DNA from: Bacteroidota bacterium
Lineage (GTDB): Bacteria; Bacteroidota; Bacteroidia; Flavobacteriales; Weeksellaceae
DNA: 64,000 nt
Reading direction: 5' to 3'
NCBI GenBank assembly: GCA_023458415.1
Contig: JAEWZO010000044.1
Span: 1-64,000 of the forward strand
The position numbers were made by a program, and so were the translations under genes. This document shows positions 33,968 through 41,592 of the stretch, piece after piece. How positions within the stretch are numbered: the stretch's first letter is position 1; the number at the start of each line of letters is the position of its first letter. Below the pieces are notes generated by a model. That model did no database searches. It worked only from the letters and a program-made list of their open reading frames with translations, and had not been told where the DNA came from.

Positions 33968-34519
33968 ATGAATTTTCTTAAAAAGAATTTGTTTTTTCTG
34001 CTCATCGGTATTTTTATTGTGGTGCTTTTTCTGTTTCCCTCGGTGCAGCTAAAATTGAAAGAGATGTTTTTTCCGGTGGCTGAAATTGAACAGGTAGTAA
34101 CGGTAAGCGATGCAGATTATGATGTGGAGCTGAAAGGAATTAACGTCCCAAGTACCAATCTTAAAAATTTTAAAGGAAATAAGCTTCTCTTCCTCAATTT
34201 TTGGGGAACCTGGTGCGCGCCTTGCCGCGAAGAATGGCCGACAATTCAGGCGCTTTATGATTCCCGAAAAAATGATGTTGATTTTGTGCTGATTGCCATG
34301 CAGGATAAGGAAGAAGATGTCATCAATTACATCAAGAAAAACAATTACACGGCTCCGGTTTATATTGCACAAAGTCCAATTTCCGGAAAAATTTTGCCTA
34401 AAGCTTTCCCCACAACTTTCCTACTGTACAAGGACGGTAGAATTCTGATGAAAGAAGATGCTTCCAAGGACTGGAATTCTAAATCTGTACATCAGTTTAT
34501 TGATGGGTTTGTTCAATAA
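33968..34519 (+). CDS. TlpA-like membrane-anchored thioredoxin
   Basis: A 183-residue protein with one N-terminal transmembrane anchor (NLFFLLIGIFIVVLFLFP, residues 7-24) and a periplasmic thioredoxin domain with the active site GTWCAPCREEWP near residue 80. The CxxC pair and the FPTTFLLYKDG (cis-Pro) segment fit a TlpA/ResA-type disulfide reductase used in cytochrome c maturation or periplasmic redox control. Together with the preceding WCGDA protein it forms a redox pair. Confidence 0.87.
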   Translation: MNFLKKNLFFLLIGIFIVVLFLFPSVQLKLKEMFFPVAEIEQVVTVSDADYDVELKGINVPSTNLKNFKGNKLLFLNFWGTWCAPCREEWPTIQALYDSRKNDVDFVLIAMQDKEEDVINYIKKNNYTAPVYIAQSPISGKILPKAFPTTFLLYKDGRILMKEDASKDWNSKSVHQFIDGFVQ

Positions 34520-34598
34520 AAATTAACGGTTTAATACGAAACTGTGGTACAGATTTTGTGCTTCTTTATACTCATAACATAAAAAACGCAAACCAAAA

Positions 34599-34931
34599 AT
34601 GGCAAAAAAATTTCAACTTGCAGTTGAGGCTTTCAAACACAAAGGATTCATCAGAAAGATTCCTGATATTACACGGATGGTTAAAAGCATCGTGAAGAAA
34701 GAGTACAAACCGGAATTTAAAAATGTTCTGGTTCCGGCTGCAGTAATTTTGTATTTAATTTCTCCGTTGGATGTAATCCCGGACTGGATTCCGGTGATTG
34801 GAGCGATGGATGATATCGCACTTATCGCATTGGCAATTCCGATGTTGATGCGCGAAACAGAAAAGTTTATTGCGTGGGAGGTTGATAAAAAATCCCGCGG
34901 AAACATTACTGAAGCAGAAGTAATTGGCTAA
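34599..34931 (+). CDS. YkvA family protein (DUF1232)
   Basis: A 110-residue small membrane-associated protein. The DUF1232 core (AAVILYLISPLDVIPDWIPVIGAMDDIALIALAI) contains one hydrophobic hairpin with the conserved PLDxxPD motif. Function unknown. The start at 34599 begins the conserved N-terminal helix. It is followed by a strong bidirectional terminator. Confidence 0.88.
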   Translation: MAKKFQLAVEAFKHKGFIRKIPDITRMVKSIVKKEYKPEFKNVLVPAAVILYLISPLDVIPDWIPVIGAMDDIALIALAIPMLMRETEKFIAWEVDKKSRGNITEAEVIG

Positions 34932-34950
34932 TTCCCCAATTATATAAAGG

Positions 34951-34976
34951 AAACCACTCAAGAAATTGAGTGGTTT
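34951..34976. terminator. Bidirectional terminator between the YkvA gene and the helicase gene
   Basis: Perfect 11-bp stem AAACCACTCAA / TTGAGTGGTTT with GAAA tetraloop, T-rich on both sides. Confidence 0.93.
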
Positions 34977-37100
34977 TTATTTTGATTTAAGATAAGTGAA
35001 ATGATTAATCAATATTCTGATTTCGTTGAATTCAAAATCGTTGGGCAGAAATTTTTTCCATTCGTTTAAAGATTCTTTCGGTCCGTTTTTAAACTCTTTT
35101 TCAAATATTTTTATTTTCTCTTTTGGTAGAACCCGTTTAATATCCAGAAGTCCCTGTTCTGCAAATTTCGCCAAATGTCCATACACCGTTTCGTTGACCA
35201 ATCCACGTTCCTTGGCGATTTCAGGGATTGTTTTTCCTTCTTCAAACAACTGATATGTAAGAATATGTGACGGAATTTTCGCTACCTTCGTTGAAATGGT
35301 AATATCGTTGGCTTCGTCAAAAAGCTTTGTTTCAAAAAGGGTGAGAGTTTTCAGGCTGTTCAGGTAATCTTCAAGATCGTCAAGAAAGACTCGAAAGTCT
35401 TCATTGTACTGTTTTAATCCTCTTACACCTTTGGTCTCCGCATAAAATTCTTTCAGAGGCGAAAAAATATTCTGATGTACATTTTTGAAGAAAAAGTTAA
35501 CTGCGCCTTTTGCTTTTTGTTCAACTTCGGTCCATTCTTCATCGCCACTTAGAAATTTACGTATCTTTTGCTGAATGATTTTTTCAAATTTGTTGAAAAT
35601 CGAAATGTAGTTTGCGGTATCACGCTTCAAGGGAAGATGAAGATTCTGCGCTTTCTGTTTGTCCAGGAATTTACTTGTTTTTGCAGAATTGTACCATTGT
35701 TCCAGTGCATGTTTAAACCAGTTACAGTCTAACCTTGAAACAAGTTTCTTGATTGAATAATCATATTTTTCACTGTTTAGAATCTCATCAATTCTTTCGT
35801 TGGCGTGTGTTTCGTCCTGAAATTTTGCAACTCTACGGTCGGAAAAAATAACTTCCGGCGTAATTTTGGATTTCAAAACAATGCCTTCGAGCGTTCTGCA
35901 ACGTGAAAGCGCAACATACACTTGCCCGGAAGCGAAAGATTTTCCTGCATCTATTATTAGACGGTCAAAAGTTAAACCTTGACTTTTATGTATGGTAACT
36001 GCCCATGCGAGCCGAATCGGAAACTGAACAAAGCTTCCCAAAATATCTTCAGTAATGTTTTTGTCTTCGTCTAAAGAATATTTTTTCTGATCCCAGGTTT
36101 CGCGTTTTAATTTGTATGCTTCGTCATCACCGTCAATCAGAACCGTGATTTCATCTTCGCTGAGGTCGATAATTTCTGCCAGTTTTCCGTTGAAATACTT
36201 TTTCTCTGCAGTGGCATCATTCCGGATAAACATAATTTGCGCACCAACTTTCAGTTCAAGAATTTCATCATTTGGATACTGGTTTTCGTTGAAATTTCCG
36301 GCGATTTCTGCGTGGTATTTATACAATTTTTCGGGGAGTTCGTTCAGTTTTTTCTGATTAATCTCATCGGCCATTCGGTTGTGTGAGGTTAAATAAACGT
36401 ACGATTCTTCTCCCGGCTCAAAATCCGGAATGTAGCGTTCGTTCAGCAGATCGAAATCAATATCTCTAACTTCACCATCCCGGATTTCATTTAATATTTC
36501 TAGAAATTTTTCATCTTTCTGCCGATGTACGGTAGTAAGCTCCAACGTAATTAAAGGAAGTTCCTGCAAGGCATAACTGTCGAAAAAGAACGGAGATTTA
36601 TAATATTGACTCAGAATATTTTCATGGCGAACAACAGGAGGCAACTGATATAGGTCTCCAATAAAAAGCATTTGAACTCCACCAAATTTCTGCTGATTTC
36701 TGCGGACATGGCGAAGTGAGAAATCCATCATATCCAAAACATCAGCGCGAAGCATGGAGACTTCATCAATAATGATGATTTCGATCTCGCGGAGAAGTTT
36801 CAGTTTGTCTTTCCGGTATTTGAAGTGCTGCATTAAATCTGCAATATTGTTGGCGAGACTTCCGTCTGTTCTTTCCAGCGTTGGAACAAAAGGGCGCAGC
36901 GGCAATCCAAACATTGAATGGATGGTGACACCGCCTGCATTGATTGCTGCAATTCCTGTGGGTGCAACTACGATATGTTTTTTTTGAGTTTTGCGCACAA
37001 ATTCGTTCAGGAATGTGGTTTTTCCCGTGCCGGCTTTCCCTGTGAGGAAGATGCTTCTGTTGGTATGTTCAACTAAACTGAAGAGAGATTGATTCATCAT
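34977..37100 (-). CDS. Pif1-like SF1 helicase with C-terminal helix-turn-helix domain
   Basis: A 707-residue protein. Walker A GKAGTGKTT at residues 21-29, the PTGIAAINAGG block, DEVSML, GDLYQLPP (motif III) and HKSQGLTFD (motif V) place it with the Pif1/RecD2 helicases. After the motor (to about residue 430) follows a region rich in Lys/Glu, and near residues 625-690 a helix-turn-helix of the HTH_40 type (PEIAKERGLVNETVYGHLAKFAEQGLL), as found at the end of RecQ proteins. The ATG at 37100 is the first Met; the second ATG at 37097 lies 5 bases after the promoter TTTG, so residue 1 is uncertain by one. Role: probably genome maintenance. Confidence 0.88.
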   Translation of the reverse strand: MMNQSLFSLVEHTNRSIFLTGKAGTGKTTFLNEFVRKTQKKHIVVAPTGIAAINAGGVTIHSMFGLPLRPFVPTLERTDGSLANNIADLMQHFKYRKDKLKLLREIEIIIIDEVSMLRADVLDMMDFSLRHVRRNQQKFGGVQMLFIGDLYQLPPVVRHENILSQYYKSPFFFDSYALQELPLITLELTTVHRQKDEKFLEILNEIRDGEVRDIDFDLLNERYIPDFEPGEESYVYLTSHNRMADEINQKKLNELPEKLYKYHAEIAGNFNENQYPNDEILELKVGAQIMFIRNDATAEKKYFNGKLAEIIDLSEDEITVLIDGDDEAYKLKRETWDQKKYSLDEDKNITEDILGSFVQFPIRLAWAVTIHKSQGLTFDRLIIDAGKSFASGQVYVALSRCRTLEGIVLKSKITPEVIFSDRRVAKFQDETHANERIDEILNSEKYDYSIKKLVSRLDCNWFKHALEQWYNSAKTSKFLDKQKAQNLHLPLKRDTANYISIFNKFEKIIQQKIRKFLSGDEEWTEVEQKAKGAVNFFFKNVHQNIFSPLKEFYAETKGVRGLKQYNEDFRVFLDDLEDYLNSLKTLTLFETKLFDEANDITISTKVAKIPSHILTYQLFEEGKTIPEIAKERGLVNETVYGHLAKFAEQGLLDIKRVLPKEKIKIFEKEFKNGPKESLNEWKKFLPNDFEFNEIRILINHFTYLKSK

Positions 37101-37102
37101 TC

Positions 37103-37110
37103 AAATGTAA
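37103..37110 (-). promoter_or_regulatory. Bacteroidota -7 element for the Pif1-like helicase
   Basis: Minus strand TACATTTG, perfect TAnnTTTG. Two bases later comes ATGATG; the second ATG is 5 bases away. Predicts a leaderless message. Confidence 0.6.
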
Positions 37111-37162
37111 GGAAAATGAAGGTTGAGATGAAAGACCAGGAAGAAATACCCTTAAAAATAAG

Positions 37163-37170
37163 TACTTTTG
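37163..37170 (+). promoter_or_regulatory. Distal -7 element upstream of rpmB
   Basis: TACTTTTG, perfect TAnnTTTG, about 120 bases before the rpmB ATG. If used it gives a long leader that includes the AAATATTT repeats. Confidence 0.5.
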
Positions 37171-37198
37171 TAAGCTGATTATCAGGAAGAAAAAATCT

Positions 37199-37265
37199 AA
37201 ATATTTAATATAGAAATATTTGTGTAACTGAAAAATTCTTTGTTATTTTGCACTCTCAAATATTT
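37199..37265 (+). repeat. Three AAATATTT boxes in the rpmB leader
   Basis: The palindromic 8-mer AAATATTT occurs at 37199-37206, 37214-37221 and 37258-37265. Copies 1 and 2 can form a hairpin with a 7-base loop. The third lies just upstream of the rpmB start. Possible leader control of the ribosomal protein operon, though the high A+T makes chance possible. Confidence 0.45.
37219..37250 (+). promoter_or_regulatory. Proximal promoter of the rpmB-rpmG-DUF4295 operon
   Basis: TTTG at 37219-37222, a 20-base spacer and TTATTTTG at 37243-37250, one base off TAnnTTTG. The rpmB ATG is 39 bases further. Confidence 0.6.
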
Positions 37266-37289
37266 AGTAGTAAAAAAGAACATCGAGAT

Positions 37290-37526
37290 ATGTCAAGAAT
37301 TTGCCAAATAACAGGAAAGCGTGCAATGGTAGGAAACAATGTTTCTCACGCTAATAACAAGACGAAGCGTCGTTTTGAAATTAACTTATTGGAGAAGAAA
37401 TTTTACCTTCCGGAGCAAGAAAAGTCTGTAACTTTGAAGGTTTCTGCACACGGATTGAGAATCATCAACAGAATTGGTATTGAGGAAGCTTTGGAAAGAG
37501 CAACAAGAAACGGATTTATCAAATAA
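37290..37526 (+). CDS. rpmB: Ribosomal protein bL28
   Basis: A 78-residue ribosomal large-subunit protein. The start [30 protein letters not shown] is the bL28 signature, including ICQITGK and the Asn/Lys/Arg-rich loop. It lacks the second pair of Cys found in zinc-binding L28, so it is the zinc-free form with only Cys5. It opens a three-gene operon with rpmG and DUF4295. The upstream frame from 37248 is not used. Confidence 0.96.
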   Translation: MSRICQITGKRAMVGNNVSHANNKTKRRFEINLLEKKFYLPEQEKSVTLKVSAHGLRIINRIGIEEALERATRNGFIK

Positions 37527-37538
37527 TTATAGAAAGTC

Positions 37539-37721
37539 ATGGCAAAAAAAGGTAATAGAGTTCAGGTAATCCTGGAGTGCACAGAGCACAAAGAAACTGG
37601 TGTGGCTGGAATGAGCAGATACATCACGACAAAAAATAAAAAGAACACTACTGAAAGACTGGAGCTTAAAAAATACAACCCGGTTTTGAAGAAATATACA
37701 GTTCATAAAGAAATTAAGTAA
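37539..37721 (+). CDS. rpmG: Ribosomal protein bL33
   Basis: A 60-residue ribosomal large-subunit protein: [21 protein letters not shown] then [23 protein letters not shown], the standard bL33 pattern. It has one Cys (Cys14), so it is the zinc-free form. It lies 12 bases after rpmB. Confidence 0.96.
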   Translation: MAKKGNRVQVILECTEHKETGVAGMSRYITTKNKKNTTERLELKKYNPVLKKYTVHKEIK

Positions 37722-37743
37722 TCACTTATAAACAAGTTGTACA

Positions 37744-37896
37744 ATGGCAAAGAAAGTAGTAGCAACCCTACAGAGCGGTCAGTCTAAAAAAATGACCAAA
37801 GTTGTGAAAATGGTAAAGTCGCCTAAAACTGGTGCTTACGTTTTCGAAGAGCAAGTAATGAACGCTGATGCAGTAGAAGGTTTCCTTAAGAAATAA
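37744..37896 (+). CDS. DUF4295 small protein (candidate Bacteroidota-specific ribosomal protein)
   Basis: A 50-residue basic protein (MAKKVVATLQSGQSKK, then MTKVVKMVKSPKTGAYVFEE). It is short and easily missed. Its position directly after rpmB and rpmG, its Lys-rich N-terminus and its family DUF4295, restricted to Bacteroidota, make a ribosomal role very likely; I recall that a Bacteroidota ribosome structure showed an extra large-subunit protein named bL38, which may be this one, but I could not verify that. Ends just before a terminator. Confidence 0.9.
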   Translation: MAKKVVATLQSGQSKKMTKVVKMVKSPKTGAYVFEEQVMNADAVEGFLKK

Positions 37897-37921
37897 GCTT
37901 CGGATCAACGCAAAATATAAG

Positions 37922-37953
37922 AAAACTATCCAAATTTTTTGGATAGTTTTTTT
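37922..37953 (+). terminator. Terminator after the rpmB-rpmG-DUF4295 operon
   Basis: 13-bp perfect stem AAAACTATCCAAA / TTTGGATAGTTTT, loop TTT, then T-run. Confidence 0.93.
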
Positions 37954-37955
37954 GT

Positions 37956-37963
37956 TATCTTTG
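37956..37963 (+). promoter_or_regulatory. Bacteroidota -7 element for ftsY
   Basis: TATCTTTG, perfect TAnnTTTG, beginning directly after the terminator T-run and 26 bases before the ATG. Confidence 0.65.
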
Positions 37964-37989
37964 TGAGCATCATAATTTAGTGATTATAT

Positions 37990-38946
37990 ATGAGTTGGTT
38001 TAAGAAAATATTCAATAAAGAGGAGAAGGAAACTTTGGACCATGGGTTGGAGAAATCCAGTCAGGGATTTTTCGAAAAGATGACCAAAGCGGTTGTCGGA
38101 AAAAGCAAAGTTGATGATGAGGTTCTGGATGATTTGGAGGAAGTACTTATCGCATCAGATGTTGGTGCTTCTACAACCATCAAGATTATTGAAAGAATTG
38201 AGGAACGCGTTGCTCGTGATAAATATGTGGGAACCGACGAGCTTGATAAAATTCTGCGTGAAGAAATTTCCGGTCTGCTGTTGGAAAATCCACATTCCGG
38301 AACCGGAAATATTGATACAGCAAAGAAGCCTTATGTAATAATGGTGGTTGGTGTAAATGGCGTTGGTAAAACTACCACAATCGGTAAGCTGGCTCATCAG
38401 TTTAAGTCCGAAGGAAAAAAAGTTGTTCTCGGAGCTGCAGATACTTTCCGTGCGGCAGCTGTAGATCAGTTAGTAATCTGGAGTGAAAGAGTTGGAGTTC
38501 CAATTATAAAGCAGAATATGGGATCAGATCCTGCTTCTGTAGCTTTTGATACCGTGCAAAGTGCGGTAGCGCAGGATGCTGATGTAGCAATTATCGATAC
38601 TGCAGGAAGACTTCACAACAAAGTGAATCTAATGAACGAGCTTTCCAAGATTAAACGCGTAATGCAAAAAGTAATTCCGGATGCGCCACACGAAATACTT
38701 TTAGTTTTGGATGGTTCTACAGGACAGAATGCTTTTGAACAGGCAAAACAGTTCACCGTAGCTACAGAAGTAAATGCGTTGGCGGTTACCAAACTTGATG
38801 GAACGGCAAAAGGTGGAGTGGTTATTGGAATTTCAGATCAGTTCCAGATTCCTGTGAAATACATTGGCGTAGGAGAAAAAATGACCGATCTGCAACTCTT
38901 CAACGGTTCAGAATTCGTTGATTCGTTCTTCAAAAGAAGAAACTGA
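37990..38946 (+). CDS. ftsY: Signal recognition particle receptor FtsY
   Basis: A 318-residue SRP GTPase that docks ribosome-nascent chain complexes at the membrane. G-domain motifs: GVNGVGKTTTIGKLA (G1), DTFRAAAVDQL, DTAGRLHNK (G3) and TKLDGTAKGG (G4), with the NG domain preceded by a short acidic N-terminal segment only, typical of Bacteroidota FtsY. The start ATG at 37990 begins MSWFKKIFNKE, the amphipathic membrane-binding N-terminus. Confidence 0.96.
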   Translation: MSWFKKIFNKEEKETLDHGLEKSSQGFFEKMTKAVVGKSKVDDEVLDDLEEVLIASDVGASTTIKIIERIEERVARDKYVGTDELDKILREEISGLLLENPHSGTGNIDTAKKPYVIMVVGVNGVGKTTTIGKLAHQFKSEGKKVVLGAADTFRAAAVDQLVIWSERVGVPIIKQNMGSDPASVAFDTVQSAVAQDADVAIIDTAGRLHNKVNLMNELSKIKRVMQKVIPDAPHEILLVLDGSTGQNAFEQAKQFTVATEVNALAVTKLDGTAKGGVVIGISDQFQIPVKYIGVGEKMTDLQLFNGSEFVDSFFKRRN

Positions 38947-39015
38947 GAATTATTATAATTATGCTATAAGCTTATATGATTTTCACCTTTGCTCGTTTGT
39001 AACGATTATTGGCTT

Positions 39016-39023
39016 TAAATTTG
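39016..39023 (+). promoter_or_regulatory. Bacteroidota -7 element for the GlsB-like gene
   Basis: TAAATTTG, perfect TAnnTTTG, with TTTG at 38996-38999 (spacer 16). The same bases (TTGGCTTTAAATTTGG) also partly resemble a sigma-54 site but lack the -12 GC. Confidence 0.55.
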
Positions 39024-39067
39024 GAACTAATCAAATCATTAAATATTAACATTAAAATTTTAAAACT

Positions 39068-39322
39068 ATGGGTATTTTAACTTGGATTATTTTCGGACTT
39101 ATTGCAGGTGCAATTGCAAAATTCATTATGCCGGGTAATCAAAACATGGGATGGTTAATGACGATTATTCTTGGTATTGTAGGTGCTTACGTAGGTGCCT
39201 TCGCGGGTCAGCTTTTAGGGCTAGGTGATGTAACAGGATTTAACTTTGGCAGCATGGCACTTGCAGTAGTAGGTGCGCTTATTGTCCTTTGGATTTATGG
39301 TATGGCCACAAGACGAGGATAA
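39068..39322 (+). CDS. GlsB/YeaQ/YmgE family stress-response membrane protein
   Basis: An 84-residue protein with three hydrophobic helices (WIIFGLIAGAIAKFIMPG; TIILGIVGAYVGAFAG; SMALAVVGALIVLWIYG), matching the transglycosylase-associated/GlsB family. It is induced by stress in other bacteria; its function is not known. Single gene, followed by a bidirectional terminator. Confidence 0.9.
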   Translation: MGILTWIIFGLIAGAIAKFIMPGNQNMGWLMTIILGIVGAYVGAFAGQLLGLGDVTGFNFGSMALAVVGALIVLWIYGMATRRG

Positions 39323-39340
39323 TAAATCTTAAGAAATAAA

Positions 39341-39376
39341 AAAAGGCGGATTCAAATTTTGAGTCCGCCTTTTTTT
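39341..39376. terminator. Bidirectional terminator between the GlsB-like gene and sppA
   Basis: Stem AAAAGGCGGATTCAAA pairing with TTTTGAGTCCGCCTTTT (one G-T pair), A-run and T-run on the two sides. Confidence 0.93.
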
Positions 39377-39380
39377 GTTT

Positions 39381-41141
39381 CTATTTAATTGAAATTCTGT
39401 ATGGAGTTTCCATCATTACTCCGCTTTGCATTTTCGGATCAGCAATCAACTGATAAATCCTGAATTTATCTTTTCCGATTTTCGCTTTAATGAAACTTTC
39501 AGCTACAGAAGTTTCTTCCATATCTTTAAAGAGTTCTTCAAATTTGCTCATCTTCGCAGGATAGGAGGAAACATTGTACTGCTTAAGTTTTGCTTTGGAG
39601 GCCGCAAACTTCACGGCATCTTGTAAAGTTCCCAGTTCATCCACCAAACCGAGTTCTTTTGCTCTCGTTCCGCTCCAAACTCGTCCGCCGCCAATTTCAT
39701 CCACTTGCTGGTAGGTTTTCTTACGGTTGTTCGTGATGTGGTTTACAAATCTTTCATAGGTAGATTCAATGCTTCTTGAAATCATTGAAATTCCTCCGGG
39801 ACTCACGCCATGAAGAGGCGAATAATAATTTGCATTTTCGTTTGTAGCAACCACATCTGAGCGGATTCCGTTGTTTGCAGCAGTTTTCTCAACATCGTAA
39901 ATAAGTCCGAAAACTCCGATAGATCCTGTTAAAGTATTCGGTTCTGAATAAATTTTATCTGCGGCCATCGCAATGTAATATCCACCGGATGCAGCATAGT
40001 CTCCAAAAGAAACAATTACGGGTTTCTTCTTTTTCAGCTGTTGAAGTTCGAAGAGAATTTCGTCAGAGGCATTGGCGCTTCCACCCGGCGAGTTGATGCG
40101 GAAAACTACAGCTTTTACTTTATCATTTTCGGCCAACTCCTTAATTTCCTTTACATAATTTTCTGCATAAATGGCATCGTAACCTTCACCGTTGTAAATT
40201 GCGCCCGATGCATATAAAACTGCAACCTGATCATTTTTCTTACTGTTATCATCACGGAATGAACTGATATATTTAGTAAAGGAAATTTTGTTCAGCTTCG
40301 CGTCTTCTTTAAGTTTTAGCTTTGATTTTAAAACAGCGTCGTACTCGCTTTTCTGCATCAGTTTATCGGCTAATTTATGTTCAAGACTTAATGCCGGAAT
40401 AATACCATATAGACTGTCTGTAACTGTTTTGAATTTGTTTTCATCAATTTTCCGGGATGCTGCAATTTTTTTTGAGGTATTGCTCCAAATATCAGTAAGC
40501 AGTGTTGAAAGCTGTTCACGGTTCTCCGGTGAAATATCGTTTCTTAAATAAGGCTCAACCGCAGCTTTGAACTTTCCATGGCGAATAACTTCAGTTCCTA
40601 TTCCATATTTTTCAGTAAAGTTTTTCAGAAAAACTACTTCAGTCGATAAACCGCGCAGTTCGATTCCACCTGCTGGATGTAAATGATACTGGTCCGCTAC
40701 AGATCCCAAATAATAAGATGGCTGCGAAACAGTATTTCCATAGGCATATACAAATTTTCCACTTTTCTTGAAGTCTTCCAATGCTGCACGAATGTCGTCC
40801 AGTTGTGTCATTCCGGCTGAAATAAAATCTGACTCTAAACTGATTCCTTTTATTTTGTCATCGGTCTTGGCTTTGTTTATTGCTTCAACAATATCAAATA
40901 TTAATGCTTTTTTTGTTTTGCTTCCTCTAAAGGAAAATAAATCTTCCTGATCTTCTGTTGGGCTGTCAATCACCACTGTATGAGAGTCCAACGTAAGGAT
41001 AGAGTTGTTTTTTACTGTTGCTTTCTTGCCGTCAGAAAATGCTGAAGCTGCAATCATCATTATAAAAAACATAAAAAATAATGCGCAGATAATCATTATC
41101 GCAACGATATTGGCCAGCACATTCTTCATAAACCCGTTCAT
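39381..41141 (-). CDS. sppA: Signal peptide peptidase SppA (67K type)
   Basis: A 586-residue membrane-bound serine protease that degrades leftover signal peptides. N-terminal transmembrane anchor (LANIVAIMIICALFFMFFIMM), two SppA repeats (about residues 70-290 and 310-560). The catalytic Ser lies in YAASGGYYIAMAADKIYSEP near residue 382, and the general-base Lys in RHGKFKAAVEP near residue 190. It is divergent from folK with 18 bases between the start codons. Confidence 0.92.
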   Translation of the reverse strand: MNGFMKNVLANIVAIMIICALFFMFFIMMIAASAFSDGKKATVKNNSILTLDSHTVVIDSPTEDQEDLFSFRGSKTKKALIFDIVEAINKAKTDDKIKGISLESDFISAGMTQLDDIRAALEDFKKSGKFVYAYGNTVSQPSYYLGSVADQYHLHPAGGIELRGLSTEVVFLKNFTEKYGIGTEVIRHGKFKAAVEPYLRNDISPENREQLSTLLTDIWSNTSKKIAASRKIDENKFKTVTDSLYGIIPALSLEHKLADKLMQKSEYDAVLKSKLKLKEDAKLNKISFTKYISSFRDDNSKKNDQVAVLYASGAIYNGEGYDAIYAENYVKEIKELAENDKVKAVVFRINSPGGSANASDEILFELQQLKKKKPVIVSFGDYAASGGYYIAMAADKIYSEPNTLTGSIGVFGLIYDVEKTAANNGIRSDVVATNENANYYSPLHGVSPGGISMISRSIESTYERFVNHITNNRKKTYQQVDEIGGGRVWSGTRAKELGLVDELGTLQDAVKFAASKAKLKQYNVSSYPAKMSKFEELFKDMEETSVAESFIKAKIGKDKFRIYQLIADPKMQSGVMMETPYRISIK

Positions 41142-41147
41142 AATTCT

Positions 41148-41155
41148 TAATTTTA
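41148..41155 (+). promoter_or_regulatory. Candidate -7 element for folK
   Basis: TAATTTTA, one base off TAnnTTTG, followed by CAAT and then ATG, the same 4-base layout as aroC. Predicts a leaderless message. Confidence 0.45.
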
Positions 41156-41159
41156 CAAT

Positions 41160-41582
41160 ATGTCGTACAATAATGCGCTTTTGTTACTTGGAAGTAACCT
41201 TGGAAATCCAATTGAAAATCTTGAAAAAGCAATTTCGGCTATAGAAAGCTGCTGTGGAACCGTTGTAAAACGGAGTAAATTATTGAAAACAAAGCCCGTT
41301 GAATTTGGTAGTAATAATTATTTTTGTAATATTGCAATGTCAATAAATACGCACTGTTCACCTGTTCAGCTTCTTTCCGTCTTAAAAAGAATCGAGCGGA
41401 ATATGGGTAGAGAGCAAGATTCCAGCGATTTAGGTGGGTATCATGACCGTATTATTGATATTGATATCGTGAAGTTTAACGGTATCAGCTTTAGGTCAGA
41501 AAAATTGGAGATTCCCCATAAAAAGCATTTGTTTGAAAGGGATTTTTCAAAAGAACTGATCAAAGATATAAACGAACATTAA
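41160..41582 (+). CDS. folK: 2-amino-4-hydroxy-6-hydroxymethyldihydropteridine diphosphokinase
   Basis: A 140-residue folate enzyme that transfers pyrophosphate to hydroxymethyl-dihydropterin. LLLGSNLGNPIENLEKAI at the N-terminus and RIIDIDIVKFNG with the paired Asp residues (about 96-98) are the HPPK signature. Slightly shorter than many homologues, but complete. It is the first gene of a run with the OmpA pair, 10 bases before the first. Confidence 0.93.
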   Translation: MSYNNALLLLGSNLGNPIENLEKAISAIESCCGTVVKRSKLLKTKPVEFGSNNYFCNIAMSINTHCSPVQLLSVLKRIERNMGREQDSSDLGGYHDRIIDIDIVKFNGISFRSEKLEIPHKKHLFERDFSKELIKDINEH

Positions 41583-41592
41583 AAACATAAAT

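Noticed and set aside
39011..39027. Possible sigma-54 site before the GlsB-like gene (TTGGCTTTAAATTTGGA)
   Set aside because: GG is present but the nearly invariant -12 GC is GG here, and the same bases contain a perfect TAAATTTG element with a TTTG upstream.
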